Notes under the pieces: generated by a model | The model's database searches: none | What the model was told of the DNA's origin: nothing | The model's input: only the letters and a program-made list of their open reading frames with translations | Position numbers and translations under genes: made by a program | In this document: one piece after another, positions 21,557-35,055 of the stretch | Position numbering within the stretch: position 1 is the first letter of the stretch | How the letters are laid out: the number at the start of each line of letters is the position of its first letter | Assembly: GCA_030848705.1 (NCBI GenBank) | Contig: CM061238.1 | Coordinates: 48,771,133 to 48,835,132, forward strand | Direction: 5' to 3' | DNA length: 64,000 nt | Origin: Heracleum sosnowskyi | Lineage: Eukaryota; Streptophyta; Magnoliopsida; Apiales; Apiaceae

Positions 21557-24500
21557 TGTAACGCCTTAGAATTTTTGACGTGTAAATTATTACCAGTATG
21601 TGAATACGATTAATTTTATTTTTATATATGTGCGTGATAATTTTTTTATAGGCTCTTTGTGCTAATTAGAGTAGCCTTAAATTTATTTTTTTAATAAGAG
21701 TTGTTTAAAAATTATTTTTTTCATTTATTGCTAGTAATAACAATTGAGATTTTATTCTTGATATTTAGTTGAGTCATAAAATATTTATATTAGATTTGGA
21801 GTATGCTTGAATTATTTATTCAGCAGCATAAAATATTTCTTAGCATTATTTTATTTTATTTTTAAACTTATGATTTATATTTTATAAATCATTCATTTAT
21901 TTTTAATTATTTATTTTGAGAGATGCTGCACCTTTAAAATATTTATTCACGATGAGCATTTTATTTATTTATTCAAGTAAGTTGTTAATTTCTTCTTATA
22001 GCCATTTTGAGGTAAAAATGCATTTTATTTGATTATTTTCTGTAAAAGCAATTTTATTTATTTAAGCTACAAAACTTATTTGTAAAATATTATTTTACTT
22101 GGTCTAGAAGTGAGATTATGAACTTACATCACAGCCCTTGTTTTTATTAATTTGGAAATGGAATTAGTGGGGCAATTTTGTAATTTTATAATTTTTTTCT
22201 AAACTATTTAAGAGATAACATTACTTCTCTTTCTTTCTACACACTTCTAGTCAATTCTCAAGCCCACCCATTTCTTTTCTCTCATTTCTCTCTCGGCTCT
22301 CTCCACTCCCCTTTTCTTGTCCATTTTTCCTGAGACCCCTCCCCTCTCTTTTTCTTCTTCTTCTTAATTTCATCTCCCTCAAAGCTTGTTTCTCAACATC
22401 ACTTCCATATTGTAAGCATATATATATATATGTATATTTCCTTCGGATTGAATTTTTGTGGGTTGTTTATAATCTAAACTTGAAGTATGTGTGTTTTAAT
22501 GGCATGCAAGGCCTTTTGATGTGAGAAATAGTTCCTTCTTGATGAGATCCTCTAAATTGGGCTCACCGGAGAAGAACTAGACTCCGGCAATGACTTACAA
22601 GGAGCCGAGAGTCTTGGATTCTTACATGCAACCTTTCTTTTTGATGGATCTTGAATATTTAGTGTATATGAATCATTGCATGTAAGTAATCTTTGTGTTT
22701 TGTAAGAGGGTTTTAGTTTTTATGATGATTTTGATTTGATTATCAAGTTGTGAGTTGCATGTTGTTTTTATGTATATATCTAGTGTAATTAGCTTGTAAA
22801 AATTATTGCATGTAAGTGTTAACATGATTGATGCCATTTTTCTTGATAAGTGAATTGTGAATATTGTTAGAGATTAGTTTGTGTTAGTCTTACCTATTAG
22901 AATTTGTAAATTAGAGATTAGTAAATCTTGAGTTTAAATTTCATGTGATTAATTTTGTGATTTGGATAAGTATAGTTTGGAGTGTTGGCATTGGATTAAT
23001 GGTGGGAGTTAAGGTGGATGGGATTAAAGGAAAGAGGTTATGGTCAAATTTAGGGAGAAGTAAGGTGTAGAAAATTGTGTTGTGTGCATGTGTGTGCTCT
23101 CGGGTGTGTGTGTAGAGGTGAGTGTGTGTGTGCAGCGTGCGTGTGTGTGGGTGAGTTTAGTGTGTGTGGGTGAGCATAGGTAATGTGTGGGTAATGTGTG
23201 AGTAGTGTGTGATTGTGTGATTGTGTGAGTTATAATTACATAAGTCCATAGTCGCTCAAATTTCTGCAGCAGCACTGCTCTGTTGGAGCTCTGTTTCAAG
23301 CAGCTCAAGGTCACCCTTGGGTTTTAATTCTCTGAGATTCATGAGCTCTTCAGAATATAGTGTAAGCACGCGAAAATTTGGAAGCAATCCGATTTTTGAG
23401 CTATTTATTATGATTATTTTGGTAGTTTACGCGCAGAGTATAAAACTGTTACGGTTTCTGATTTTCTTAGCTACGATTTAATTGCTTAATCTTTGAATTT
23501 CAAGTTGAAACGTTTTCTGTAGCAAGTCATTAGGTTTATGAAGGTCTCACAAAAATTTCAAACGGATATCATGAATGTTTTATTTATTAAAAATGTTTGT
23601 GTGTTGGTAACGCAGTTTTATAAAAATTCTGTTTTGATATTTTATTGGTAAATTGAGATTTTTCAAGTCTAACCCGCTAGAGTGGACTTTAAAACTCGTA
23701 TGGAGGTTAAGTATATAGATTTTAAGGGTTATATAAGTCTTTATATTAAGGGTAGAGTAACTAATTATTAAAGGTATTCTTTTCCGTGATCGTACTAACT
23801 AGAACTTTGTGTCGAATCTGAGAACAATAATGTGTTAGTTGCTTAATTGTATTTTAATCGGTATAAGACGTCGCTATGATGTAATTTGAATAATTACATA
23901 TGTGTTGAACCAATATGGTTGTCTTTAATTAGAATTAGCATTGTTATAGTAACTGGAATCTAGACTTGGTTAGTCAACTATAAATTGGTCGTAAGTTGTT
24001 ATGTATTGGTTAACTAAACATGTTGTGAGTATAAGTGGCTTTATGTGACCAAGTGTTATTTATGGTCAAAAGGAACTAGATAGAAATGTTAGAAGTCTTT
24101 ATCTTGAGGCCTTTCATCAATATGTTGAGGAAAGTCATGTGACGTCATATGGTACGTGTTAAATGATTAAAGGTCGGTTATGTTGTAAAGGTTGAATGTG
24201 TTGAAAGTCTATATGGTCATTTTGACTAGAATTGTTGATGTCATTAAGCAAATATGTGTTAAGTGACTACATGTCTAAGTGTTAATTAAAGTTGTGAAGA
24301 CACTATGTGCTTCTTGATTGTATATATATAAGTACATGTGATTGTACAACGATGGGGTAGAAGTACTTAGAGATACATAAACAAAGCTGAGGTACTAAGA
24401 TATAAAGACTAAGACGATATTATACCTTTATATAGGTACAAGTAGGAGGCCAGGAAAGGAGCCTGTGTACATAAAGTCGGAGTGGTGTACAAGTTATTGA

Positions 24501-25545
24501 GTTAGTTTATCGACTTTTGAGGCAAGTGTCTATTCCATCCACTTATTGTTCAAGTGGCCGTTTCTCTTAAATTATGATGTGAATGTTTTTCTCTAACCAG
24601 AATTCCTTCTTTTACCTTTCCTTTCATATAATACCTTTGAACATTTTGTTCCACCTTGCAACTATATCTTTGTATACATATCCTGCTGTGTCTTAAACCC
24701 ATTTATTGCCATGCTTACTTATAGATTGATTATTGTCTAATACCTTTGCTTGACCCTATAACATGATCTTTCTACTTTTTATTATCATTTGAATCCCTGA
24801 AGCGTTATCATGAATTAAAATCTGTAAAACTGAAACAAGTTGTTCATATAGACTTGATTTATAATTGAAATCTTGACACCTTTATTCTTTGTGATTAATC
24901 TGAAATTTTATTCAACCCTGGAATTGGAAATTTGTTTTTGACCGTTACGCCGGTCTGGTTTATGAATTATTTAAGGCCAATATGTTGCCTATGGATCCAG
25001 TGTGTGTTTGGAATCACATTATATATGTGATCCGGAGCTAATGCGTTGGCTGATCACCTAGCTTAGCTCGTAGCGTGTGGTTCCAATTCCAATCTGTTTA
25101 TTTATTAATTCTTGTTATGAACCCTGTTATACATCAGATACTTTGATTCATTTATGTTATCCTGTTTGAAGTTGTTGGCTTTTATTATACACTTGCTGAG
25201 CATTGTTGGCTCACTCTTGCTGTTTTTCCCTAACCTTTCAGTTAAGAACGAAGTTAGCTATCTTCGGGTAACCGCTAAGGAGACCGTGAGAAGGCCTGAT
25301 TCGAGATTTTAGGTTCCATGTTGTCAAGCAGATAGAATTCATGTTAGTTCTTACCAATGGTTAGATGGTGGCAAATGGTTTGTAATAAAATTGAATTAGA
25401 TGTTGTAATAAACTTTGATATTTTAGATTCTTGTTTCACACCATAACCTGTGATCGATCCTTAGCTGAGGGGTCGTTTGTTAAATTATGTTTTATTCAGA
25501 GTGATAGTGGCACCAAATCCTGACCCCGGATTTGGGGGCGTCACA
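21557..25545 (+). repeat. 5' LTR of element N
   Basis: 3989 bp from TGTAACGCC to GGGGGCGTCACA. It includes a pyrimidine-rich stretch (22220-22400), a short TA repeat near 22420, GT-rich DNA near 23080-23220, and a TATATATA run near 24323. It lacks a stretch of about 226 bp found in the 3' LTR at 31049-31275. No gene seen. Confidence 0.9.
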
Positions 25546-25548
25546 GGT

Positions 25549-25560
25549 TGGTATCAGAGC
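25549..25560 (+). other. Primer binding site of element N
   Basis: TGGTATCAGAGC three bases after the LTR end; initiator-Met tRNA primer site. Confidence 0.92.
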
Positions 25561-27583
25561 GACAGGTTATTGGTCACTGAAACAAGAATAGGTAGAAGAG
25601 TCTAAGATAGGAAAAACAATGAGAAAACTCACATAAAGTTTAAGTTAGGATCTATGAATATAGTTTTGACCAATAGGATAGGTTCGCTCTAGGACTTAAG
25701 CTTCATAGGTAAGATAGGATTTGTAGATGTAGGTTACCTTTAGGATGAGTATTAGTAGAATTAAGATAACCCTTTACCGTTTAAGTATCTTCTTGGTTTA
25801 TTATTGTGTGGTTACAGATAATGGCTATTTTGAGAGATTAACCTTCAACTGAGATTCCTTTTCCTAAGCCAGAGTCGTTAATATCAGTATCAGTGCATGC
25901 ACCCGACCAAGTGGAGATTTCCATTACCCCTTGGGTAAATTTATTTTCTTATAGTATAGCTGCATGTTAAGGCAGAGTTATTTCTTACGTGTAGAATGAA
26001 AGGGATTGGAGATGGATGGAATATTGAACGAATTATGGATTATGTGTGGATGATTGAGTAAGTATTTGAGATATTTTTAAAACAGGGCATAGTCCATTTT
26101 ACGAATAGGTCATGCCGAATTTTCTGTAGAAATATGAACTTAAGTTATGCACTTCCATATCATATTCCGACACACCGAGCGAGTATACGCTGGAACCATC
26201 TGAAGATCGGGTTACGGACGGGGAAATTAACACGAAGATGGAGGAATCAATCGGAGAGTCAAAGCTACCAGTTCGGAAGATATCACCTGTAGATCTTTAT
26301 GTACTTTCCCGAATTTCATCTACGACTTCGGCTACGTCGCGAACGCTATAGGAAACACCGCGCAAAGTTCTGTATCAAGTGTAGTTAGCATCGACCGAGA
26401 GTAGAAGTTCCAAGATAACGTCTAAAAAGACTTAGATAGATTATTGGCGATACCATAACGATTTTATCCCCGTGATAGGGACATTCATCCAGAGGAGCAG
26501 CCAAAGTGTACATTCCTTCTTTATACAAGATTGCATAAGTTGATTTACTAGCGGGACATATCTATAAGCTCAGACTGGAAATTAACTCCCCTAAGGACCA
26601 TCTACATGAGACAAGGCGTGATTACCTCCATTCGTTCGATGTAAGGATAAGTCTATTCACAACTAGTCATGGATTTCATTTAATTTACCTTTTTAAAAGA
26701 TTCAATTTTTTTTCACTTTTATTATTTTATTCTTTACGAAATACCTCTATTGTTCAGGAGGCTACTTGATCCAATATTATATAAACTTTTGAAACTCTTA
26801 AACCTTTCCTAAGTTCCTCTTAAATTTTTTGATCCTCCTTGTTGTAACTAAGATGAACAACCCTATATATATAGGGGATTCAGGGACTTTCTATCTGTGT
26901 GATAGAAGCCCGGTGGGACGCCACTGGTTGTGTGTTTGTCATGGAAGTACTAAAGGTTGGCCACCTTATGTGCTGTGTGTTTAAAATGACAGATGCAACC
27001 TGATCAAGTTCGATGATCATCTTGATCTCTTAGTTAAATTCTTTTTACCAGAAATTCTTACTAAACATGCTTGTTATATTTCCATATTTGTTGACACCTT
27101 CGTATCTATTGGTTCATTTTTTCGGAAACTCTTACGACTCTTAAAGGTATCAAAGATTGGAAGTTGTAAAGGTGAAAATGACGGTATTCTGAGTGTTAAG
27201 CTGTACTTACATTGACTGGAAATTTGTTTTGATCGGGTTTGGGAAATTGTTTTAAAAAGAGGACTAAACGTCGAGTCAGATTGCTCATTAGACTTACAAG
27301 ACAATTACAAGGTTTATTATCACCGAGAGTTTGGTATGGATAAGGAGAAGGTAACAAGGATATACCAATACTAATCATGATGAAGTATGAAATAAAGTGA
27401 TATTGGAGAGGCATTGGTTATTGTTGATGGAACACTGTTATTCTACTTGTCGGGCAAGTATATATATATAAGCACCCGTTTATTCTATATTTCACTTTGA
27501 ATATGGTAGTTAGATCATTACAAGGTTTTGAACGTCTTGAGACCAAATGTTGGACATAAATTTTAGAACCGAAGCAAGATAAG
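25561..27583 (+). other. Leader and lost 5' gag of element N; no intact gene
   Basis: About 2 kb without a frame I can assign. In element E this position holds a leader, a small pre-gag ORF and the start of gag; here I cannot follow any of these with confidence. The only notable pieces are a short CTATATATATAG palindrome near 26863 and AT-rich DNA near 26700. Confidence 0.5.
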
Positions 27584-28075
27584 TTGAGCATAGCGGAGTA
27601 TGAAGCAACGTTTATAGAGCTAGCCAGGTTCGTGTCCGAATACGTGAATATCGATGAGAAGAGAGTTAAGAGGCCCCAGCATGAAGTGAGGTCACGGATT
27701 AGGAGTAAAGTTATTGATTACAAACAGAAGAAGCTGGAAAAGGGAAGGCGGAGACACGAGAAGAAGACCACTAAATATGGAACTTTCAGAACCGTTTCAA
27801 TATAAGGCCTGAGTTTCAGTCAAATAGGAATGTTGGATTTGGAAGACCAGAAACTGGAAGTGATGGGCAAGGGAACCGTCGATAAGATTTGGATCAACAA
27901 AGACCTCTGAGACCTCCGATACCAGAATGTAGAACTTGTGGAAAGAAGCAACTGGGAGTTTGTAATAAGACCAATATGGTACGTTACAAGTGTAATCAGA
28001 GAGGACACTACGCCAATGAGAGCCATAAACCGAAGGCAAGAGCTACGTGTAACAAGTGTGGAGAGGTGTGACGTT
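27560..28075 (+). pseudogene. Decayed gag of element N with zinc-knuckle remnant
   Basis: The frame LSIAEYEATFIELARFV corresponds to VSQYETKFTELPRFI in element E gag. A frameshifted part follows with CRTCGKK and the zinc knuckle YKCNQRGHYANE (around 27985-28020), in which the last Cys is replaced. The first two thirds of gag are missing. The similarity to element E is clear, but stops and frame changes rule out a working Gag. Confidence 0.75.
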
Positions 28076-28195
28076 TCTTAAGAGATTGCAATCGTTAAGT
28101 CCAGTAAGCAATATGTTAAGGATTAATGGACCACCATTTACTAAGCAACCAAGGACAAGAACCCTTAATATGACCATGAGCGAGGTAGTGAAAAT

Positions 28196-28590
28196 AAGGA
28201 TGTAGTTACAAATACGTTTCACATAGATTACGGAAATGCCAAAGTGTTAATTTATTTTAGAGCTACCAAGACTTTTATTTCCATAGAATTTGCTCATAAA
28301 CCGCGTTGTACGATTCAACTATTAAGTAAAGCTTTGACTATAGGAATAGCTAATCAGGAGCGTATACCGATTCATCTAGCCTTTCCTTACTGTGAGATTG
28401 ATATAATAAATCACCATTTTCTTAGGATGACTTGGTTCCCGTCAAGTTAGGGATATTTGATGTAAATTCTAAAAATGGATTGGTTAACAGAGTATGGGGA
28501 AAATAGAATTGAGACCCACAGATAAAGTAGAAGTTGTGTTCCTAGGTCAGAAACAAACAAAGAGATTCTAACTTGTCATACAGGGAAAGA
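28196..28590 (+). pseudogene. Decayed aspartic protease of element N, active site lost
   Basis: The block AKVLIYFRATKTFIS corresponds to AKVLIDSGATKSFIS in element E, so the catalytic DSG reads YFR. IANQERIPIH and CEIDIINHHF also match. The frame then stops at 28448-28450 and continues brokenly. No protease activity can be expected. Confidence 0.8.
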
Positions 28591-29625
28591 GATTATACAC
28601 AAAGTTTTCTAAGTGCGAGTTTTGGTTGAAAGAGTTACAATTTCTTGAACAGGTAGATAGTAGCGAAGGAATCAAAGTGGATCCAGCGAAGATTAAAGTG
28701 GTAATGAATTGGATAAAGCCTAAGACACCTACAGAAGTTTTACGATATGAGATGAAGACTGTCGAAGGTTTGTCAAGGATTTTGCCAAGATAACCACACC
28801 ATTAACCAAGCTTACCAGAAAGCTTTCTAGAGTTAAAGAGGAGATTGATAACGTCTCCAATGTTAGTGCAACTGGATAAGAAGGATATTTTGCAATGTAG
28901 AAAGAATAAGATAAATAGATAAGGAAGTACTTATATTGCTAGAGGAACGAAATTCTTTAGACGAGCCATGTTAGTAAACTATATTCATTTCTAGTGGACT
29001 ATTATGACTCATGTACCTTAGGACAACACCAAGAACTAAATTGAGATGACAGATTTGTGTTAAAACTCAAGACTGATGCCACATGATAAGGTGATTGCGT
29101 ATGCTTCCAGACAACCGAAAAACCACGAATAGAAATACTCGACACCTGATGGGGAATTTGCCGCAATAGTCTTTGCACTGATTTAGAGACAATACATGTA
29201 CGAAGAAAGGTGTGAAATTTATACGGATCAAAGGAGTTTGAAATATATTTTCACCTAAAGGGAGCTAAACATGACAAAGAAGATGGTTAGAACTAATCAA
29301 GGATTACGACTGTATTACCAATTACCATTCAAGCAGAAAATATGATAACATATGCTCTGAGTAGAAATGAGAGACTGAAAATGGTGACTTCATCTGAAGA
29401 ATTGACCAAAGAATTTGAGGAAGTGGAATTAGAGGTTCGTATTTCAGATCCAGCTACGGAGATGATATATACAAGGACTTTCCAACCTAAACTGTTTGAG
29501 AAGATTAAAAGATGTCAAGCTGAAATGATGGACCAAAATACAAGTAGCTTAACCGGAGAAGAAAGAAGGAGTCAAAAGGATGATAACAGAATCGTAAGAT
29601 TTTCTTCAACAATTTAGGTACCCTA
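28591..29625 (+). pseudogene. Element N: RT C-terminal edge and RNase H remnants, RT core deleted
   Basis: Directly after the protease remnant the sequence resumes at KFSKCEFWLKE, which in element E lies about 260 residues further on, after FIDD. The whole RT fingers and palm are therefore missing, with a junction near 28590. Later pieces match element E RNase H (VIAYASRQ, ERCEIYTDQRSLKYIFT) and the linker to integrase (EEVELEVRISDPATEMIY, 29390-29490), interrupted by several stops. Confidence 0.8.
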
Positions 29626-30775
29626 GGTGACAGACTTAAAGAATGAGATATTAAGTAATGCTCATGGTACGGAATATTAGATCCACCCCAGATGTACTGA
29701 GATGAACCAAGACCTACAGAAAATTTTAGTAGACAGATTTGCAAAGAGATATTATAGGATTATTGAGTAAGTGTTCCACCTATCGGAGATTTAAAACCGA
29801 ACATCAGAGATTTAGTGGACTATTACAACCATTAGAAATTCCCGAATTTAAGAAGGAACATCTCATGATGCCATTTGAGTTATGATCGACAGATTTACCA
29901 AGTTGGTGCCTTTCTTTCCCATCAATGAGAAACTTTCATTAGATAAATTGGTTTATCGACTATAAAGATAGTAGTGAGGCATGTGATTCAAGTATTAACC
30001 GAATTTGACCAAGACCCGCAATTTTATTCAAGATTTTGGAGAAAGTTGTTGGCATGTTCAGAAACCAAGTTGAACATGTGTACCATGTATCATCCTCAAA
30101 CGTATGGTCAAAGTAAATAGACTATTCAGACAATCGAAGACAAATTTAGAGGTTGTACGATGAATTTTGAAGATAATTGAGATGATCGTTTGCCATTAGT
30201 GGAATTCTTTTACCGCAATAGCTATCACGCGAATATTGAAATGCCAGCTTATGAAGCCTTGCACGGAGAAAGATGTAGATCTTCAATAGGTTGAAAAGAA
30301 GTTGATAAATGCACGAGATTGGAACCAGAGTTAATGTATCAGACCAAAGAACTATTGAGCTCATCCAGAAAGGATTAATAGCTACTCGGAATCGACGACT
30401 GTAATACGAGGATTAAACCAGGGAAGGTATAGATTATAGAGTAAGAGAGTCAGTCTTATTAAAAGTGTCACCATGGAAAAGATTAACGGGATTTGGTAAG
30501 TAAGGACGGTTGAGTCTGAAATTAGTTAGACCTTTCGAGATATTGAAGCGCGTGGGGAAAATTGTGTATGAGCTATCCTTACCTCCATATATGCAACATA
30601 TCCATAATGTATTCAACGTATCAATGCTTAAGACGTATTATTTCGATTCTAACCATGTAATAGAATATGAGTCAATAGAGATTCAAACTCATTTGTATTA
30701 TGTTGAACAAACAGTAGAAATTTTAGATCGGAAAAAGAGAAAGTGCTTAGAGATAAAACAGTTGTACTAGTAAGA
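29626..30775 (+). pseudogene. Element N: integrase and chromodomain remnants
   Basis: Scattered over three frames I see pieces matching element E integrase (IDRFTKLVPFFPINEKLSLDKLV, with neighbouring stops) and the closing GPF-like block RPFEILKRVGKIVYELSLPP (30519-30580). The chromodomain linker HLYYVEQTVEILDRKKR is at 30690-30745. The order is right for a Tekay chromovirus but there are many stops. Confidence 0.75.
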
Positions 30776-30830
30776 GTGTTGTGGAGAAATCAGCTGTTTA
30801 CGTAATAGATTCTGAGGAAAGAATCCTTTT

Positions 30831-30842
30831 AGGGGGGAAGGT
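30831..30842 (+). other. Polypurine tract of element N
   Basis: AGGGGGGAAGGT directly before the 3' LTR; the same tract precedes the 3' LTR of element E. Confidence 0.85.
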
Positions 30843-31921
30843 TGTAACGCCTTAGAATTTTTGACGTGTAAATTATTACCAGTATGTGAATACGATTAAT
30901 TTTATTTTTATATATGTGCGTGATAATTATTTTATAGGCTCTTTGTGCTAATTAGAGTAGCCTTAAATTTATTTTGTTAATAAGAGTTGTTTAAAATTAT
31001 TTTTTTCATTTATTGCTAGTAATAACAATTGAGATTTTATTCTTGATATTTTATTTAGCAGTGATGATCTTGGTATAAGGAGATTTATGTGTAAGCTCAT
31101 ATTTAGTTATAATTATTTAAGATAAAAATATTTCTTTGACATAGTCCTATAATTTTGAAATTTCTTTATGTTCAATAATTGTTACGTGCTTAAAATGTGA
31201 ATTATGTGTCCAGTGAATAAATAGTTAATTGTGAAGGTGGTTTCTAAATTTTATTTAAGTGCTCTAAGAATTTACTTGAGTCATAAAATATTTATATTAG
31301 ATTTGGAGTATGCTTGAATTATTTATTCAGCAGCATAAAATATTTCTTAGCATTATTTTATTTTATTTTTAAACTTATGATTTATATTTTATAAATCATT
31401 CATTTATTTTTAATTATTTATTTTAAGAGATGCTGCACCTTTAAAATATTTATTCACGATGAGCATTTTATTATTTATTCAAGTAAGTTGTTAATTTCTT
31501 CTTATAGCCATTTTGAGGTAAAAATGCATTTTATTTGATTATTTTCTGTAAAAGCAATTTTATTTATTTAAGCTACAAAACTTATTTGTAAAATATTATT
31601 TTACTTGGTCTAGAAGTGAGATTATGAATTTACATCACATCCCTTGTTTTTATTAATTTGGAAATGGAATTAGTGGGGCAATTTTGTAATTTTATAAAAA
31701 AATTCTAAACTATTTAAGAGATAACATTACTTCTCTTTCTTTCTACACACTTCTAGTCAATTCTCAAGCCCACCCATTTCTTTTCTCTCATTTCTCTCTC
31801 GGCTCTCTCCCCTCCCCTTTTCTTCTCCATTTTTCCCGAGACCCCTCCCCTCTCTTTTTCTTCTTCTTCTTAATTTCATCTCCCTCAAAGCTTGTTTCTC
31901 AACATCACTTCCATATTGTAA

Positions 31922-31973
<52 letters not shown>

Positions 31974-34900
31974 TTCCTTGGGATTGAATTCTTGTGGGTT
32001 GTTTATAATCTAAACTTGAAGTATGTGTGTTTTAATAGCATGCAAGGCCTTTTGATGTGAGAAATAGTTCCTTCTTGATGAGACCCTCTAAATTGGGCTC
32101 ACCGGAGAAGAACTAGACTCCAGCAATGACTTACAAGGAGCCGAGAGTCTTGGATTCTTACATGCAACCTTTCTTTTTGATGGATGTTGAATATTTAGTG
32201 TATATGAATCATTGCATGTAAGTAATCTTTGTGTTTTGTAAGAGGGTTTTAGTTTTTATGATGATTTTGATTTGATTATCAAGTTGTGAGTTGCATGTTG
32301 TTTTTATGTATATATCTAGTGTAATTAGCTTGTAAATATTATTGCATGTAAGTGTTAACATGATTGATGCCATTTTTCTTGATAAGTGAATTGTGAATAT
32401 TGTTAGAGATTAGTTTGTGTTAGTCTTACCTATTAGAATTTGTAAATTAGAGATTAGTAAATCTTGAGTTTAAATTTCATGTGATTAATTTTGTGATTTG
32501 GATAAGTATAGTTTGGAGTTTTGGCATTGGATTAATGGTGGGAGTTAAGGTGGATGGGATTAAAGGAAAGAGGTTATGGTCAAATTTAGGGAGAAGTGAG
32601 GTGTAGAAAATTGTGTTGTGTGCATGTGTGTGCTCTCGGGTGTGTGTGTAGAGGTGAGTGTGTGTGTGCAGCGTGCGTGTGTGTGGGTGAGTGTAGGTAA
32701 TGTGTGGGTAATGTGTCAGTAGTGTGTGATTGTGTGAGTTGTAATTACATAAGTCCATAGTCGCTCAAATTTCTGCAGCAGCACTGCTCTGTTGGAGCTC
32801 TATTTCGAGCCGCTCAAGGTCACCCATGGGTTTCAATTCTCTGAGATTCATCAGCTCCTCAGAATATAGTGTAAGCACGCGAAAATTTGGAAGCAATCCG
32901 ATTTTTGAGCTATTTATTATGATTATTTTGGTAGTTTACGCGCAGAGTATAAAACTGTTACGGTTTCTGATTTTCTAAGCTACGATTTAATTGCTTAATC
33001 TTTGAATTTCAAGTTGAAACTTTTTCTGTAGCAATTCATTAGGTTTATAAAGGTCTCACAAAAATTTCAAACGGATATCATGAATGTTTTATTTATTAAA
33101 AATGTTTGTGTGTTGGTAACGCAGTTTTATAAAAATTCTGTTTTGATATTTTATTGGTAAATTGAGATTTTTCAAGTCTAACCCGCTAGAGTGGACTTTA
33201 AAACTCGTATGGAGGTTAAGTATATAGATTTTAAAAGTTATATAAGTCTTTATATTAAGGGTAGAGTAACTAATTATTAAAGGTATTCTTTTTCGTGATC
33301 GTACTAACTAGAACTTTGTGTCGAATCTGAGAACAATTATGTGTTAGTTGCTTAATTGTATTTTAATTGGTATAAGACGTCACTATGATGTAATTTGAAT
33401 AATTACATATGTGTTGAACCAATATGGTTGTCTTTAATTAGAATTAGCATTGTTATAGTAACTGGAATCAAGACTTGGTTAGTCAACTATAAATTGGTCG
33501 TAAGTTGTTATGTATTGGTTAACTAAACATGTTGTGATTATAAGTGGCTTTATGTGATCAAGTGTTATTTATGGTCAAAAGGAACTAGATAGAAATGTTA
33601 GAAGTCTTTATCTTGAGGCCTTTCATCAATATGTTGAGGAAAGTCATGTGACGTCATATGGTACGTGTTAAATGATTAAAGGTCGGTTATGTCGTAAAGG
33701 TTGAATGTGTTGAAAGTCTATATGGTCATTTTGACTAGAATTGTTGATGTCATTAAGCAAATATGTGTTAAGTGACTACATGTCTAAGTGTTAATTAAAG
33801 TTGTGAAGACACTATGTGCTTCTTGATTGTATATATATATAAGTACATGTGATTGTAGATGATGGGGTAGAAGTACTTAGAGATACGTAAACAAAGCTGA
33901 GGTACTAAGATATAAAGACTAAGACGATATTATACCTTTATATAGGTACAAGTAGGAGGCCAGGAAAGGAGCCCGTGTACATAAAGTCGGAGTGGTGTAC
34001 AAGTTATTGAGTTAGTTTATCGGCTTTTGAGGCAAGTGTCTATTCCATCCACTTATTGTTCAACTGGCCGTTTCTCTTAAATTATGATGTGAATGTTTTT
34101 CTCTGACCAGATTTCCTTCTTTTACCTTTCCTTTCATATAATACCTTTGAACATTTTGTTCCACCTTGCAACTATATATTTGTATACCTATCCTGCTTTG
34201 TCTTAAACCCATTCATTGCCATGCTTACTTATAGCTTGATTATTGTCTAATACCTTTGCTTGACCCTATAACATGATCTTTCTACTTTTCATTATCATTT
34301 GAATCCCTGAAGCGTTATCATGAATTGAAATCTGTAAAACTGAAACAAGTTGTTCATATAGACTTGATTTATAATTGAAATCTTGACACCTTTATTCGTT
34401 GTGATTAATCTGAAATTTTATTCAACCCTGGAATTGGAAATTTGTTTTTGACCGTTACGCCGGTCTGGTTTATGAATTATTTAAGGCCAATATGTTGCCT
34501 ATGGATCCAGTGTGTGTTTGGAATCACATTATATATGTGATCCGGAGATAATGCGTTGGCTGATCACCTAGCTCAGCTCGTAGCATGTGGTTCCAATTCC
34601 AATCTGTTTATTTATTGATTCTTGTTATGAACCCTGTTATACATCAGATACTTTGATTCATTTCTGTTATCCTGTTTGAAGTTGTTGGCTTTTATTATAC
34701 ACTTGCTGAGCATTGTTGGCTCACTCTTGCTGTTTTTCCCTAACCTTTCAGTTAAGAACGAAGTTAGCTATCTTCGGGTAACCGCTAAGGAGACCGTGAG
34801 AAGGCCTGATTCGAGATTTTAGGTTCCATGTTGTCAAGCAGATAGAATTCATGCTAGTTGTTACCAATGGTTAGATGGTGGCAAATGGTTTGTAATAAAA

Positions 34901-35055
34901 CTGAATTAGATGTTGTAATAAACTTTGATATTTTAGATTCTTGTTTCACACCATAACCTGTGATCGATCCTTAGCTGAGGGGTTGTTTGTTTAATTATGT
35001 TTTATTCAGAGTGATAGTGGCACCAAATCCTGACCCCGTATTTGGGGGCGTCACA
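30843..35055 (+). repeat. 3' LTR of element N
   Basis: 4213 bp with the same ends as its partner. It differs by about 226 extra bases (31049-31275), a TA microsatellite grown to more than 20 units (31924-31967), a missing stretch within the GT-rich zone (near 32690), and scattered substitutions. No gene seen. Confidence 0.9.

Larger units (their letters stand above)
21557..35055 (+). mobile_element. Defective Tekay-type Ty3/gypsy element N, lacking the RT core
   Basis: Two long terminal repeats (21557-25545 and 30843-35055) enclose a primer site, decayed gag-pol remnants and a polypurine tract. The flanks are ATCCT (21552-21556) and ATCTT (35056-35060), a target duplication with one mismatch. 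By eye the LTRs differ at only a few bases per hundred apart from indels, while the inner genes are full of stops and lack the RT fingers and palm. It therefore probably moved using proteins from another element. Residual protein sequence is closest to that of element E. Confidence 0.88.

Noticed and set aside
23024..23314. 96-codon minus-strand frame rich in His and Thr
   Set aside because: It arises from GT-rich simple sequence in LTR N; the same shadow appears at 32477-32758 in the other LTR.
25549..25560. TGGTATCAGAGC as part of a tRNA gene
   Set aside because: It is the primer binding site; no cloverleaf surrounds it. The same holds at 42163, 59064 and 9925.
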